This document shows positions 50,023-59,498 of a stretch of 64,000 bases of DNA, in pieces. The DNA lies in NCBI RefSeq assembly GCF_035621355.1, contig NZ_CP141769.1, positions 1,798,001 to 1,862,000 on the forward strand, in the 5' to 3' direction. The notes beneath the pieces were generated by a model. That model was not told the origin of the DNA. It saw only the letters and a program-made list of their open reading frames with translations, and did no database searches. How positions within the stretch are numbered: position 1 is the stretch's first letter; the number at the start of each line of letters is the position of its first letter. The translations under genes and the position numbers were made by a program. Source of the DNA: Thiobacillus sp. SCUT-2. Lineage in GTDB: Bacteria; Pseudomonadota; Gammaproteobacteria; Burkholderiales; Thiobacillaceae.

Positions 50023-51770
50023 CGACGCGCGACGACGACCTCCGCGTCCGGCCCGGGCGCATCCAGCATGGCAACCGCGGCGGCAAACGTCCGCAGACCT
50101 TCGTCGGCGAGGTAATGCGGGCCGCGAAGAAGGCGGGGCATGTCGGCAACAGCTTTCGTTCCAGCCAGGGCCGGAGCCGCTCCCGGTTTGGCCGCGGCCG
50201 CCGCGCCGCGGTTTCGATCCGGCTACGCTCGAATGCCCGCCGAGTCGTGACGAAGGCGCGCGTCGTGCGCCACCAGGGCACGCGGTTTCGCTCGGCGCCT
50301 CTGCCCAAGCACATCGCCTATCTGAAGCGCGACGGTGTCACGAGAGATGGGCTGCCCGCGCGGATGTTCGATGCGACCGGCGACGAAGCCGACGAAGGCG
50401 CCTTCGCGGAACGCTGCAAGGATGACCGGCACCATTTCCGCTTCATCGTCTCACCCGAAGACGCGGCCGACATCGGCGACCTCAAGACATTCACGCGCGA
50501 GCTCGTCGCCGACATGGAAAGGGACCTTGGCACCCGGCTCGACTGGGTCGCGGTCGATCATTGGAACACTGACAATCCACACGTCCATCTGCTGATCCGT
50601 GGCCGGGCCGATGACGGCGAGGACCTCGTCATCAGCCGCGAATACATCAGCCGGGGCATCCGCGACCGCGCCGCCGAGCGGATCACGCTCGAGTTCGGCC
50701 CGCGCACCGAACAACAAATTCAGACCGCGCTGGAGCGCGAGGTGAACGCTGAGCGCTGGACCAGCCTCGATCGGGCGCTGCGCGACATCTCCGACGAGAG
50801 TGGAGGCGTCGCCGATCTTCGGCCGGGCCCAAACGCCGAGGATCCGGAGTTGCGTCGCTTGTTGCTCGGCCGGGCGGCCAAGCTTGAACGCCTGGGGCTT
50901 GCCGATCGGGTCGGACCTGGGTGCTGGATCTTGAAGCCCGGCCTCGACGGGACGCTGCGCCAGCTCGGCGTTCGCGGCGACATCATCAAGACAATGCACC
51001 AGGCGATGAGCCGGGATGGGGCGGAGCCTGACGTGAGCCGGTTCGCGCTGCATGGCGAGGAGCCCGCCGACCCGGTGCTGGGCAAGCTCGTCCAGCGGGG
51101 CTTGGACGACGAGCTCAAAGGCACCGCCTATGTCGTCGTCGCCGGCGTCGATGGCCGCACGCATCACCTGCGGTTCGGCGATCTGGAATTCACCGGCGAT
51201 GCGGCGCCCGGCGCCATCGTCGAGGCGCGCGCTTATGACGATCCCAACGGTCGGCGGCGCTTGTCGCTCGCCACCCGCTCGGACCTCTCGATTTCTGAAC
51301 AGGTCACCGCCTCAGGGGCGACATGGCTTGATCGGCAGCTTCTCGCGAAAGACCCTCCGCTCAGTGGCGGCGGTTTCGGCGCTGAGGTACGCGCGGCGAT
51401 GGAGGCCCGCGTCGACCACTTGGTCGAAGAAGGTCTCGCACGACGGCAGGGCCAGCGCATCGTGTTCGCCCGCGATCTCCTCGCCACGCTGCAGCGACGC
51501 GAGCTTGAAGAGGCCGCAGCCAAGCTTTCCGCGGACACCCACCTCGCGTATCAGCCCGCTGCTGAAGGCGAACGCGTTGCCGGTGTCTATCGCGAGCGGG
51601 TCACGCTCGCCTCCGGGCGGTTCGCCATGATCGATGACGGGTTGGGCTTCCAGCTTGTGCCGTGGCGCCCGGCGCTGGAGAAGGACCTCGGGCGCGAGGT
51701 CCGCGGCGTCATGGCGCCTGGCGGACGAGTCGATTGGGACCTGGGCCGGAAGCGGGGGCTGGGCCTGTGA
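50019..51770 (+). CDS. Relaxase (DUF3363/RlxS-like)
   Basis: The product has 583 residues. The N-terminal 80 residues are Arg-rich. HIAYLKRDGV, HHFRFIVSPED and the metal-binding HWNTDNPHVHLLIRG (H188, H190) form a VirD2-like HUH/MOBP-type nuclease core. The C-terminal half is DUF3363 (TAYVVVAGVDGRTHHLRF). It would nick oriT, bind the 5' end and pilot the strand through TraG. The catalytic tyrosine cannot be identified with confidence by eye. Coupled to neighbours by overlaps. Confidence 0.85.
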   Translation: MTTRDDDLRVRPGRIQHGNRGGKRPQTFVGEVMRAAKKAGHVGNSFRSSQGRSRSRFGRGRRAAVSIRLRSNARRVVTKARVVRHQGTRFRSAPLPKHIAYLKRDGVTRDGLPARMFDATGDEADEGAFAERCKDDRHHFRFIVSPEDAADIGDLKTFTRELVADMERDLGTRLDWVAVDHWNTDNPHVHLLIRGRADDGEDLVISREYISRGIRDRAAERITLEFGPRTEQQIQTALEREVNAERWTSLDRALRDISDESGGVADLRPGPNAEDPELRRLLLGRAAKLERLGLADRVGPGCWILKPGLDGTLRQLGVRGDIIKTMHQAMSRDGAEPDVSRFALHGEEPADPVLGKLVQRGLDDELKGTAYVVVAGVDGRTHHLRFGDLEFTGDAAPGAIVEARAYDDPNGRRRLSLATRSDLSISEQVTASGATWLDRQLLAKDPPLSGGGFGAEVRAAMEARVDHLVEEGLARRQGQRIVFARDLLATLQRRELEEAAAKLSADTHLAYQPAAEGERVAGVYRERVTLASGRFAMIDDGLGFQLVPWRPALEKDLGREVRGVMAPGGRVDWDLGRKRGLGL

Positions 51771-51883
51771 AGGCGTGCGCGCGGTTCATCCGATTTCTGG
51801 CCCAGCGTGTCCGGCCGTTTGATCCCGCACAGTTCATGCTTGCCTCAAACACGCGTCGCCGCGCTGGTGTGGCGTCACCATGA
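51767..51883 (+). CDS. 38-residue coupled small protein between relaxase and traG
   Basis: A GTG at 51767 overlaps the relaxase stop and its own stop overlaps the traG start (ATGA). The peptide is basic (CARFIRFLAQRVRPF). The exact four-base overlaps on both sides resemble every other junction of this operon. It may mainly keep ribosomes moving into traG; it may also be chance. Confidence 0.35.
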   Translation: MKACARFIRFLAQRVRPFDPAQFMLASNTRRRAGVASP

Positions 51884-53862
51884 ACCCGACCAAGATTCTC
51901 TGGCTCCAAATCCTCGTGGTCTGCTCGACCGTGCTCGGCTTCGTCTGGGCGGCGACCGAATGGACAGCCTGGCAACTCGCCTTCCAGCCGCAACTTGGCA
52001 GCCCCTGGTTCTCGCTCTTCGGATGGCCGGTCTACTTCCCGCCAGCTTTCTTTTGGTGGTGGTTCGCGTTCGACGCCTACGCGCACGAGATTTTTGTGAC
52101 CGGCGGGTTCATCGCCGGCGCCGGTGGAATCGCCGCATTCATTGTCGCCGTCGCCATGTCCGTGTGGCGGGCGCGAGAGGTGAAAAGAGCTACGACCTAC
52201 GGCTCTGCCCGCTGGGCAAACGAACGGGAGATCCGCAAAGCCGGGCTCCTTCACCCCGACGGCGTATTGCTGGGTCGATGGCACGCCGCCTATCTGCGCC
52301 ATCATGGGCCCGAGCATGTGCTGTGCTTCGCCCCGACCAGGAGCGGCAAGGGCGTGGGTCTCGTCGTTCCAACCTTGCTGACGTGGCCGGGCTCGGCGAT
52401 CGTGCATGACATCAAAGGCGAGAACTGGATGCTCACCGCCGGTTGGCGCGCGCGGTTCGGCCGCGTGGTCCTCTTCGACCCGACCAACGTCCAGAGCAGC
52501 GCCTACAATCCGTTGCTCGAGGTTCGCCGGGGCGAGTGGGAGGTCAGGGACGTCCAGAATATCGCGGATGTGCTGGTCGACCCGGAGGGCGCGCTCGAGA
52601 AACGCAACCACTGGGAAAAGACCAGCCACTCGCTGCTCGTGGGAACCATCCTGCATGTTCTCTACGCCGAGAAGGACAAGACCCTCGCCGGCGTCGCCAA
52701 CTTCCTCTCTGATCCCAAGCGCCCGATCGAGAAGACCCTTCGGGCGATGATGACAACGCCGCATCTGGGGCCGAAGGGAGTTCATCCCGTGGTCGCCAGC
52801 GCGGCACGCGAGCTGCTCAACAAGAGCGAGAACGAGCGCAGCGGCGTGTTGTCGACGGCGATGTCGTTCCTCGGCCTGTATCGAGATCCCGTCGTCGCCG
52901 CCGTCACGCGGCGCTGCGACTGGCGCATCCGGGATCTCGTCGAGGCCGATCACCCCGTCACGCTCTACCTGGTCGTGCCGCCCTCCGACATCAGCCGCAC
53001 CAAGCCGCTTGTGCGTTTGATCCTGAATCAGATCGGGCGGCGCCTGACCGAAGAGCTGGAGAACAAGCGCCGGCGGCACCGCCTCTTGCTGATGCTGGAC
53101 GAGTTCCCCGCGCTTGGCCGCCTCGACTTCTTCGAGTCGGCGCTCGCCTTCATGGCGGGCTACGGGCTCAAAAGCTTCCTGATCGCCCAGAGCCTGAACC
53201 AGATCGAGAAGGCCTACGGCCAGAATAATTCCATCCTCGACAACTGCCACGTCAGGGTTTCGTTCGCCACGAACGATGAACGCACCGCCAAGCGCGTGTC
53301 CGATGCCCTTGGCATGGCGACGGAAATTCGGGCGATGAAGAACTATGCGGGCAGCCGGCTCAGCCCGTGGCTCGGACACCTGATGATCTCCCGGCAGGAG
53401 ACGGCCCGACCGCTCCTGACACCTGGCGAGATCATGCAGCTCCCGCCCGACGACGAGATCGTCATGATTTCCGGGAGCGCGCCGGTCCGGGCGAAGAAGG
53501 TTCGCTACTACGAAGATTCCGAGCTGGCTGGGCGTATCCTTCCACCGCCTCCCTTCTCGACCCAGGGAACACGGCCAGCGCCCGGCGTCCCGGCAACCAC
53601 GCCGGACGACGCTTGGGCTGGCGCCGTAGCGGCGCCTTCGCCGTCCTCCGACACGGAAGACCCGGACAATGCGGGCATACGCAGGGAGCCTGAACTCCCC
53701 GAACATGAAGAGATCGTGCCCGAGCCGAGAAAGCCGGTTCAAGAATTCGAGCCGATCGAGGATGAGCCGGACGATGACGCACAACGCCAGCGCCTCATGC
53801 AACGCAACTTCGGCAACGCGCGGCAAATCTCGCTCGACACGGATGATGACATGCGGATGTAG
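51880..53862 (+). CDS. traG: Coupling protein TraG (VirD4-type)
   Basis: The product has 660 residues. Three N-terminal hydrophobic helices (ILWLQILVVCSTVLGFVW, FFWWWFAFDAY, GGIAAFIVAVAMSV) anchor it. Walker A APTRSGKGVG is near 150 and Walker B LLLMLDEFPALG near 405, then GLKSFLIAQSLNQI. A proline-acidic tail of 120 residues follows. TraG brings the relaxase-DNA complex to the Trb channel at the inner membrane. It lies three bases before the CopG gene. Confidence 0.95.
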   Translation: MNPTKILWLQILVVCSTVLGFVWAATEWTAWQLAFQPQLGSPWFSLFGWPVYFPPAFFWWWFAFDAYAHEIFVTGGFIAGAGGIAAFIVAVAMSVWRAREVKRATTYGSARWANEREIRKAGLLHPDGVLLGRWHAAYLRHHGPEHVLCFAPTRSGKGVGLVVPTLLTWPGSAIVHDIKGENWMLTAGWRARFGRVVLFDPTNVQSSAYNPLLEVRRGEWEVRDVQNIADVLVDPEGALEKRNHWEKTSHSLLVGTILHVLYAEKDKTLAGVANFLSDPKRPIEKTLRAMMTTPHLGPKGVHPVVASAARELLNKSENERSGVLSTAMSFLGLYRDPVVAAVTRRCDWRIRDLVEADHPVTLYLVVPPSDISRTKPLVRLILNQIGRRLTEELENKRRRHRLLLMLDEFPALGRLDFFESALAFMAGYGLKSFLIAQSLNQIEKAYGQNNSILDNCHVRVSFATNDERTAKRVSDALGMATEIRAMKNYAGSRLSPWLGHLMISRQETARPLLTPGEIMQLPPDDEIVMISGSAPVRAKKVRYYEDSELAGRILPPPPFSTQGTRPAPGVPATTPDDAWAGAVAAPSPSSDTEDPDNAGIRREPELPEHEEIVPEPRKPVQEFEPIEDEPDDDAQRQRLMQRNFGNARQISLDTDDDMRM

Positions 53863-53864
53863 CC

Positions 53865-54302
53865 GTGCGCACCAAGCACACTTTTCGTCTACCGCCCGAT
53901 CTGGCTTCAAAGCTCGCGGACTACGCCGCACGCAAGCGCGTCCCGCAGGCCTTGATCGTTGAAGCGGCGCTCGCCTCCTACCTCTCGCCCGATGCCGCCG
54001 ACCGCCTTGAGGCCGCGCTCGCGCGACGCCTCGACCGGATGACGCGCGACATGGAGCGTATCGAGCGGCATGTCACGATCTCGAACGAAGCCTTGGCGGT
54101 GTTCGTCCGTTTCTGGCTGATCAGCACACCGCCGCTTCCCGACACGGCGCTCGCCGCTGCGCAGACAAAGGGCCGGGAACGCTATGAGGGCTACATCGAG
54201 GCACTCGGTCGCCGACTCTCGCGCGGCCGCAAGCTCGCGGACGAAGTGATTCGCGACATGCCGCCACAATCCGAAGAGCCAGAAGATAACAGGTCAGAAT
54301 AG
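53865..54302 (+). CDS. CopG/RHH-type conjugal regulator
   Basis: The product has 145 residues from a GTG three bases after traG. HTFRLPPDLASKLADYAARKRVPQALIVEAAL is a ribbon-helix-helix. A coiled region (ARRLDRMTRDMERIERHV) follows. This gene is always found between traG and trbB and probably regulates trb genes or forms part of the relaxosome. The 140 bases after it have no gene. Confidence 0.8.
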   Translation: MRTKHTFRLPPDLASKLADYAARKRVPQALIVEAALASYLSPDAADRLEAALARRLDRMTRDMERIERHVTISNEALAVFVRFWLISTPPLPDTALAAAQTKGRERYEGYIEALGRRLSRGRKLADEVIRDMPPQSEEPEDNRSE

Positions 54303-54441
54303 CGAGCGTCCTTCTCGCTTGTCTTTCTATCCCAGAGCCCTCTCGCACATTCATCGTTGTTGCGGAGTCCCAGTTCCGGCTCTTTCTACTCAACCCCGCT
54401 GACATCTGCGCCTCCACGTGAGGCCAACTTGCGGGGTTCTT

Positions 54442-55407
54442 GTGACGACGATCTCCCTCCGGTCTGAAGTCTTCGCCCGCGGCGCGCGTATGCTGCGCAC
54501 GGCGCTCGGCCCGGCGATCGCCGGCTATCTGGAAGATCCGAGCGTCGTCGAGGTGATGCTCAATCCCGACGGGCGGCTCTGGATCGATCGCCTGTCGGGC
54601 GGCCTCGAGGACACCGGCCATCGCGTCACGCCAGCGGACGCCGAACGCATCGTGCGCCTGGTGGCGCACCATGTCGGCGTCGAGGTCCACGCCGGTAGCC
54701 CACGCGTCTCGGCGGAATTGCCGGAAAGCGGGGAGCGCTTCGAGGGTCTGGTGCCGCCCGTGGTGGCCGCGCCGTGCTTCGCCATCCGGCGGCCGGCCGT
54801 CGCCGTCTTCACCCTCGGCGACTACGTCCAGGCCGGGATCATGTCGGCGAGCCAAGCCGAGTTGCTTCGCGTGGCGGTCCGCGAGCGGAAGAATGTCCTG
54901 GTCGCCGGCGGAACCAGCACCGGCAAGACGACGCTGGTCAACGCGATCCTCGCGGAAGTCGCCAAGACCGGCGACCGCATCGTGCTGATCGAAGATACGC
55001 GCGAGCTGCAATGCGCCGCGCCGAACCTCGTCGCGCTGCGCACGAAAGATGGCGCAGCCTCGCTCTCGGATCTGGTCCGCTCATCGCTCCGCCTGCGGCC
55101 CGATCGCATCCCGATCGGCGAGGTCCGCGGCGCCGAAGCGTTGGACTTGCTCAAGGCTTGGGGCACCGGACATCCCGGGGGCGTGGGCACGCTGCACGCG
55201 GGGTCCGCCATCGGCGCGCTGCGCCGGCTCGAACAGCTCATCCAGGAAGCCGTCGTCACCGTCCCGCGCGCGCTGATCGCCGAAACGATCGACCTCATCG
55301 CGGTCCTCGCCGGCCGCGGCTCCGCGCGCCGGCTCGCCGAGCTCGCGGTGGTGAAGGGCCTCTCGCCCACCGGCGACTACGTCCTCACCCCCGCAGGAGA
55401 ACCGTGA
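54442..55407 (+). CDS. trbB: TrbB ATPase (VirB11-like)
   Basis: The start is the GTG at 54442 (321 residues); an earlier GTG at 54418 has no ribosome site. [20 protein letters not shown], then a Walker [12 protein letters not shown] near 155, Walker [12 protein letters not shown], and [11 protein letters not shown] identify the hexameric VirB11 ATPase that powers pilus assembly and substrate transfer at the inner membrane. It overlaps trbC by one base. Confidence 0.9.
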   Translation: MTTISLRSEVFARGARMLRTALGPAIAGYLEDPSVVEVMLNPDGRLWIDRLSGGLEDTGHRVTPADAERIVRLVAHHVGVEVHAGSPRVSAELPESGERFEGLVPPVVAAPCFAIRRPAVAVFTLGDYVQAGIMSASQAELLRVAVRERKNVLVAGGTSTGKTTLVNAILAEVAKTGDRIVLIEDTRELQCAAPNLVALRTKDGAASLSDLVRSSLRLRPDRIPIGEVRGAEALDLLKAWGTGHPGGVGTLHAGSAIGALRRLEQLIQEAVVTVPRALIAETIDLIAVLAGRGSARRLAELAVVKGLSPTGDYVLTPAGEP

Positions 55408-55730
55408 TGCTCATCAAGCATGCCCGCCGTGCGTTCGCCACGGCATCCGCCTTCGTCTTCGTCGCCCTCGCGACCGCGCCAGCCTACGCCGCGGGCTCGA
55501 ACATGCCGTGGGAGCAGCCGCTCAACCAGATCCTGGAGAGCATCCAGGGGCCGGTGGCGAAGGTCGTGTCAGTGATCATCATCATCGTCACCGGCCTGAC
55601 GCTCGCCTTCGGCGAGACGAGCGGCGGCTTCCGGCGGCTCATCCAGATCGTGTTCGGTCTGAGCATCGCCTTCGCGGCGTCGAGCTTCTTCCTGACCTTC
55701 TTTCAGTTCGGCGGCGGAGTCACCGTGTGA
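55407..55730 (+). CDS. trbC: TrbC pilin (VirB2-like)
   Basis: The product has 107 residues. A signal peptide ends near AYAAGS; two hydrophobic segments follow (VVSVIIIIVTGLTLAF and IVFGLSIAFAASSFFL). This is the prepilin processed by signal peptidase and TraF into the pilus subunit. TGATG overlap with trbB and trbD. Confidence 0.9.
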   Translation: MLIKHARRAFATASAFVFVALATAPAYAAGSNMPWEQPLNQILESIQGPVAKVVSVIIIIVTGLTLAFGETSGGFRRLIQIVFGLSIAFAASSFFLTFFQFGGGVTV

Positions 55731-55999
55731 TGGAGCAGGATGACGCCATCACCGGCTTCTACGCGCCGGTTCACCGTTCGCTGACCGAGCCAATCCTGCT
55801 GGGCGGCGCCCCGCGTGCCGTCGCGATCGTCAACGGCACGCTCGCCGCGGCGATCGGGCTCGGCCTTCGTCTTTGGATCGTTGGCGGCCTGATCTGGCTC
55901 ATCGGCCATATCGCAGCCGTCTGGGCCGCGAAACGCGACGCCGCCTTCGTCGACGTCGTGCGCCGGCACCTGCGCTACCCGCAGCATCTGGTCTCGTGA
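55730..55999 (+). CDS. trbD: TrbD (VirB3-like)
   Basis: The product has 89 residues. GFYAPVHRSLTEPILLGGAPR is the VirB3 signature, followed by two membrane helices and HLRYPQHL at the end. It is an inner-membrane component that works with the TrbE ATPase. It starts at the trbC stop and is ten bases from trbE. Confidence 0.9.
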   Translation: MEQDDAITGFYAPVHRSLTEPILLGGAPRAVAIVNGTLAAAIGLGLRLWIVGGLIWLIGHIAAVWAAKRDAAFVDVVRRHLRYPQHLVS

Positions 56000-56009
56000 G
56001 GTTCGGGCA

Positions 56010-58442
56010 ATGATGAACCTCGCTGAATATCGCCGCCGTAGCCAGAGCCTCGCCGACTTCCTGCCCTGGGCAGCATTAGTCGCCAAGGGCGTCATCCTCA
56101 ACAAAGACGGCTCGTTTCAGCGCACCGCGCGCTTTCGCGGCCCCGACCTCGATTCCTCGACGCCGGCCGAGCTGGTCGCGATCACCTCGCGTCTCAACAA
56201 CGCGCTGCGCCGTCTCGGCTCCGGCTGGGCCGTCTTCATCGAAGCCCAGCGCGTGCCCGCGCACAACTATCCGCTCAGCCAGTTTCCTGATCCGGTCTCC
56301 GATCTGGTCGATGCCGAGCGTCGCGCCCAGTTCGAGGAAGAGGGCGCGCATTTTGAAAGCGGCTATTTCCTCACGTTGCTCTGGCTGCCGCCTGCCGACG
56401 ACGCCGCCCGCGCGGAAGCCTGGCTCTATGAGAACCGGGCGCATGGCGGCGCCGACTGGCGCGCCGCTCTGGAAGGCTTCGTCGACCGCACCGACCGCGT
56501 CTTGGCGCTCCTCGAAGGTTTCATGCCCGAGGCGGATTGGCTCGATGATCGCGAGACGCTGACCTACTTGCACTCCTGCATCTCGACCCGGCGCCAGCAC
56601 GTCCGCGTGCCCGAGACACCGATGTATCTCGACGCCATCCTCGTCGATGAGGATCTGACAGGCGGACTCGAGCCGCGCCTTGGCCGCGCCCATCTGCGCA
56701 CCCTCACCATCATGGGATTCCCGTCGCAGACCTGGCCAGGTCTGCTCGACGACCTCAATCGCCTGGCATTCTCCTATCGCTGGGCGACGCGCGCCATCTG
56801 CCTCGACAAGACCGACGCCGCGAAGCTGCTCGGAAAAATTCGCCGCCAATGGTTCGCCAAGCGCAAGAGCATCATGGCGATCTTGAAGGAGGTGATGACC
56901 AACGAGGCGTCGGTGTTGATGGACTCCGACGCCGCCAACAAGGCGCTCGATGCCGACGCCGCCCTGCAGGAACTCGGCACCGACCTTGTCGGCGAGGCCT
57001 ACGTCACCGCCACAATCACCGTCTGGAACGACGATCCGCGTATCGCCGAAGAGCGGCTGCGTCTGGTCGAGAAGGCGATCCAGGGACGCGACTTCACCTG
57101 CATGCGCGAAAGCGTCAACGCCATCGAGGCCTGGCTCGGGTCATTGCCAGGCCATGTCTACGCCAATGTCCGGCAGCCTCCGGTCTCGACGCGCAATCTC
57201 GCGCACATGATGCCGTTCTCGGCGGTCTGGGCAGGACCGGAGCGGGATGAGCATTTCCAGGCGCCGCCACTGTTCTTCGCCAAGACGGAGGGCTCCACAC
57301 CTTTCCGCCTTAGCCTCCACGTCGGCGATGTCGGCCACACCTTGATCGTTGGGCCCACTGGCGCCGGCAAGAGCGTGTTGCTCGCACTCATGGCTCTGCA
57401 ATTCCGGCGATACGCCGGCGCGCAGGTCTTCGCGTTCGACTTCGGCGGCAGCATCCGGGCCGCCGCGCTGGCGATGGGCGGGGATTGGCATGATCTCGGC
57501 GGGGCCCTCTCAGACAGCGCCGCCGAGCCCGTCGCGCTCCAGCCTCTGGCGCGTGTCGATGATCCCGGCGAACGCGCCTGGGCCGCGGAATGGGTGGCGG
57601 CGTTGCTCGCCCGCGAGTCCGTCACCGTCACCCCAGAACTGAAGGAACATCTATGGTCGGCTCTGACCTCCCTTGCGTCCGCGCCAGTTCAGGAGCGGAC
57701 GATCACCGGCCTTTCGGTGCTCCTGCAATCGAATGCGCTGAAGCAGGCGATCCAGCCCTACACGGTCGCCGGACCCTGGGGGCGGCTGCTCGACGCCGAG
57801 ATCGAGCGGCTCGGCGAGGCGGAGGTCCAAGCCTTCGAGACGGAGGGCCTGATTGGCGCTGGCGCCGCTCCCGCGGTCCTCTCCTATCTATTTCATCGCA
57901 TCGAGGACCGCTTCGACGGCCGCCCCACCTTGCTCATTGTCGACGAGGGTTGGCTCGCCCTCGACGATCCCGGCTTCGCCGGGCAATTGAGAGAGTGGCT
58001 GAAGACGCTTCGCAAGAAGAATGCGAGCGTCATCTTCGCTACCCAGTCGCTTGCCGACATCGACGGCAGCGCGATCGCACCGGCGATCATCGAGAGCTGC
58101 CCGACCCGCATCCTGCTTCCGAACGAGCGCGCGCTCGAACCCCAGATCGCGACCATCTATCAGCGCTTTGGCCTCAATGATCGCCAGATCGAGATCCTGA
58201 GCCGAGCGACGCCGAAGCGGGAATATTACTGCCAGTCGCGTCGCGGCAATCGCCTGTTCGAGCTCGGATTGTCCGAGGTCGCGCTCGCCTTCACCGCCGC
58301 TTCCGCGAAATCCGACCAGACCGCCATCGAAGAGCTTCTCGCCGAGCATGGTCGCGACGGCTTCGCCGTCGCGTGGCTGCGCCGAAAGGAGCTCGATTGG
58401 GCGGCCGACATGCTGACCCGCAGCCAGGAGACCACGTCATGA
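56010..58442 (+). CDS. trbE: TrbE ATPase (VirB4-like)
   Basis: The product has 810 residues; two adjacent ATGs make the start uncertain by one codon. The N-terminal domain is typical (NLAEYRRRSQSLADFLPWAA). Walker A IVGPTGAGKSVLLAL is near 448, Walker B LLIVDEGWLAL near 645, and SVIFATQSLADI follows. VirB4-type ATPase that energises pilin extraction and channel assembly. ATGA overlap with trbJ. Confidence 0.95.
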   Translation: MMNLAEYRRRSQSLADFLPWAALVAKGVILNKDGSFQRTARFRGPDLDSSTPAELVAITSRLNNALRRLGSGWAVFIEAQRVPAHNYPLSQFPDPVSDLVDAERRAQFEEEGAHFESGYFLTLLWLPPADDAARAEAWLYENRAHGGADWRAALEGFVDRTDRVLALLEGFMPEADWLDDRETLTYLHSCISTRRQHVRVPETPMYLDAILVDEDLTGGLEPRLGRAHLRTLTIMGFPSQTWPGLLDDLNRLAFSYRWATRAICLDKTDAAKLLGKIRRQWFAKRKSIMAILKEVMTNEASVLMDSDAANKALDADAALQELGTDLVGEAYVTATITVWNDDPRIAEERLRLVEKAIQGRDFTCMRESVNAIEAWLGSLPGHVYANVRQPPVSTRNLAHMMPFSAVWAGPERDEHFQAPPLFFAKTEGSTPFRLSLHVGDVGHTLIVGPTGAGKSVLLALMALQFRRYAGAQVFAFDFGGSIRAAALAMGGDWHDLGGALSDSAAEPVALQPLARVDDPGERAWAAEWVAALLARESVTVTPELKEHLWSALTSLASAPVQERTITGLSVLLQSNALKQAIQPYTVAGPWGRLLDAEIERLGEAEVQAFETEGLIGAGAAPAVLSYLFHRIEDRFDGRPTLLIVDEGWLALDDPGFAGQLREWLKTLRKKNASVIFATQSLADIDGSAIAPAIIESCPTRILLPNERALEPQIATIYQRFGLNDRQIEILSRATPKREYYCQSRRGNRLFELGLSEVALAFTAASAKSDQTAIEELLAEHGRDGFAVAWLRRKELDWAADMLTRSQETTS

Positions 58443-59185
58443 TCCGTCACCGTTTGCGCACCTTGCTCATCGCCGGCGCCGCTGTTCTCACCATTGCGAC
58501 TGTCGCCGGCGGCCCGGCACGCGCGCAGTGGATCGTGTTCGATCCAACCAACTACGCACAGAACATCCTGACCGCGGCGCGGGAGCTTCAGCAGGTCAAC
58601 AATGAAATCCAGATGCTGGAGAACCAGGCGACGTCGCTGATCAATCAGGCACGCAATCTCGCCAGCCTGCCGTATTCATCGCTCGCTCAGCTTCAGCAGC
58701 AGATCACCCAGACGCAACAGCTTCTCGCGCAGGCGCAGCGCATCGCCTACAGCGTCTCGACCATCGATCAGGCGTTCACGCAAACCTATCCCCAGGCCTA
58801 CGCGACCGGAACATCCTCCCAGCACCTTCTGTCCGATGCCCAAACCCGGTGGCAGAACGCGCTCGCCGGATTCCAGGACACGATGCGCGTACAGGCCGGG
58901 GTCGTCACCAACCTCAACACCACGCGCACCCAGATCAACGCCCTGGTGTCATCCAGCCAGTCGGCGACAGGCGCGCTGCAGGCGGCGCAGTCGGGCAACC
59001 AGCTCGTGGCGCTCCAGACCACCCAGCTTGCCGACCTGACCGCTCTGATGGCCTCGATCGCACGCGCGCAAAGTCTCGAGGCGGCACGGACACTTGAAAC
59101 GCAGGCCCAGGCCCAAGCACAGACCGACAACTTCCTGAATTACGGGCCCGGCTATCAGGCCGGCTCGGCGCAGATGTTCCACTGA
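58439..59185 (+). CDS. trbJ: TrbJ (VirB5-like)
   Basis: The product has 248 residues. A signal peptide ends at PARAQW. The mature protein is Gln- and Ala-rich, with long helices (NIQM-type ENQATSLINQARNLASL, LQQQITQTQQLLAQAQR). This is the TrbJ/VirB5 pilus-tip or adhesin component in the periplasm. TrbJ is not well conserved in sequence, but place and composition fit. Confidence 0.85.
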   Translation: MIRHRLRTLLIAGAAVLTIATVAGGPARAQWIVFDPTNYAQNILTAARELQQVNNEIQMLENQATSLINQARNLASLPYSSLAQLQQQITQTQQLLAQAQRIAYSVSTIDQAFTQTYPQAYATGTSSQHLLSDAQTRWQNALAGFQDTMRVQAGVVTNLNTTRTQINALVSSSQSATGALQAAQSGNQLVALQTTQLADLTALMASIARAQSLEAARTLETQAQAQAQTDNFLNYGPGYQAGSAQMFH

Positions 59186-59493
59186 TGCGCCGCCGCCCTC
59201 TCAATCTACCGGCGATCACGCGCGCGGCCGGCTTTGTGTTTGTGGCCGTCGTGATCGTTGTCGCCGCCCTGCATTTCCGCACGCCGACATCACACCGCCT
59301 CGATCCGCGCGCCGAGGCCGGACCGAGCACCGATCTGCTCGCAGAAGAACTCAAGCGGTGCCAGCTCATCGCCGACCAGGCGAAAGACGATCCCGCGTGC
59401 GAAACGGCCTGGGCTGAAAACCGCCGACGCTTCTTTACTTACGCGCCCGCGTCCGCCCCGACGCCCGCGGCTCCGAAGAACGCAGGCAGGTAG
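59185..59493 (+). CDS. trbK: TrbK-like entry-exclusion protein
   Basis: The product has 102 residues. An N-terminal hydrophobic helix (FVFVAVVIVVAAL) is followed by LAEELKRCQLIADQAKDDPAC and WAENRRRFF, the alternative TrbK pattern. Such proteins stop a cell that already has the element from receiving it again, although only the family name supports this here. The TGATG overlap with trbJ and the place before trbL agree. Confidence 0.8.
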   Translation: MRRRPLNLPAITRAAGFVFVAVVIVVAALHFRTPTSHRLDPRAEAGPSTDLLAEELKRCQLIADQAKDDPACETAWAENRRRFFTYAPASAPTPAAPKNAGR

Positions 59494-59498
59494 GCATC

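Noticed and set aside
51709-53931. A 740-codon minus-strand frame opposite traG
   Set aside because: TraG on the plus strand has all expected motifs; the antisense frame has none and no ribosome site.
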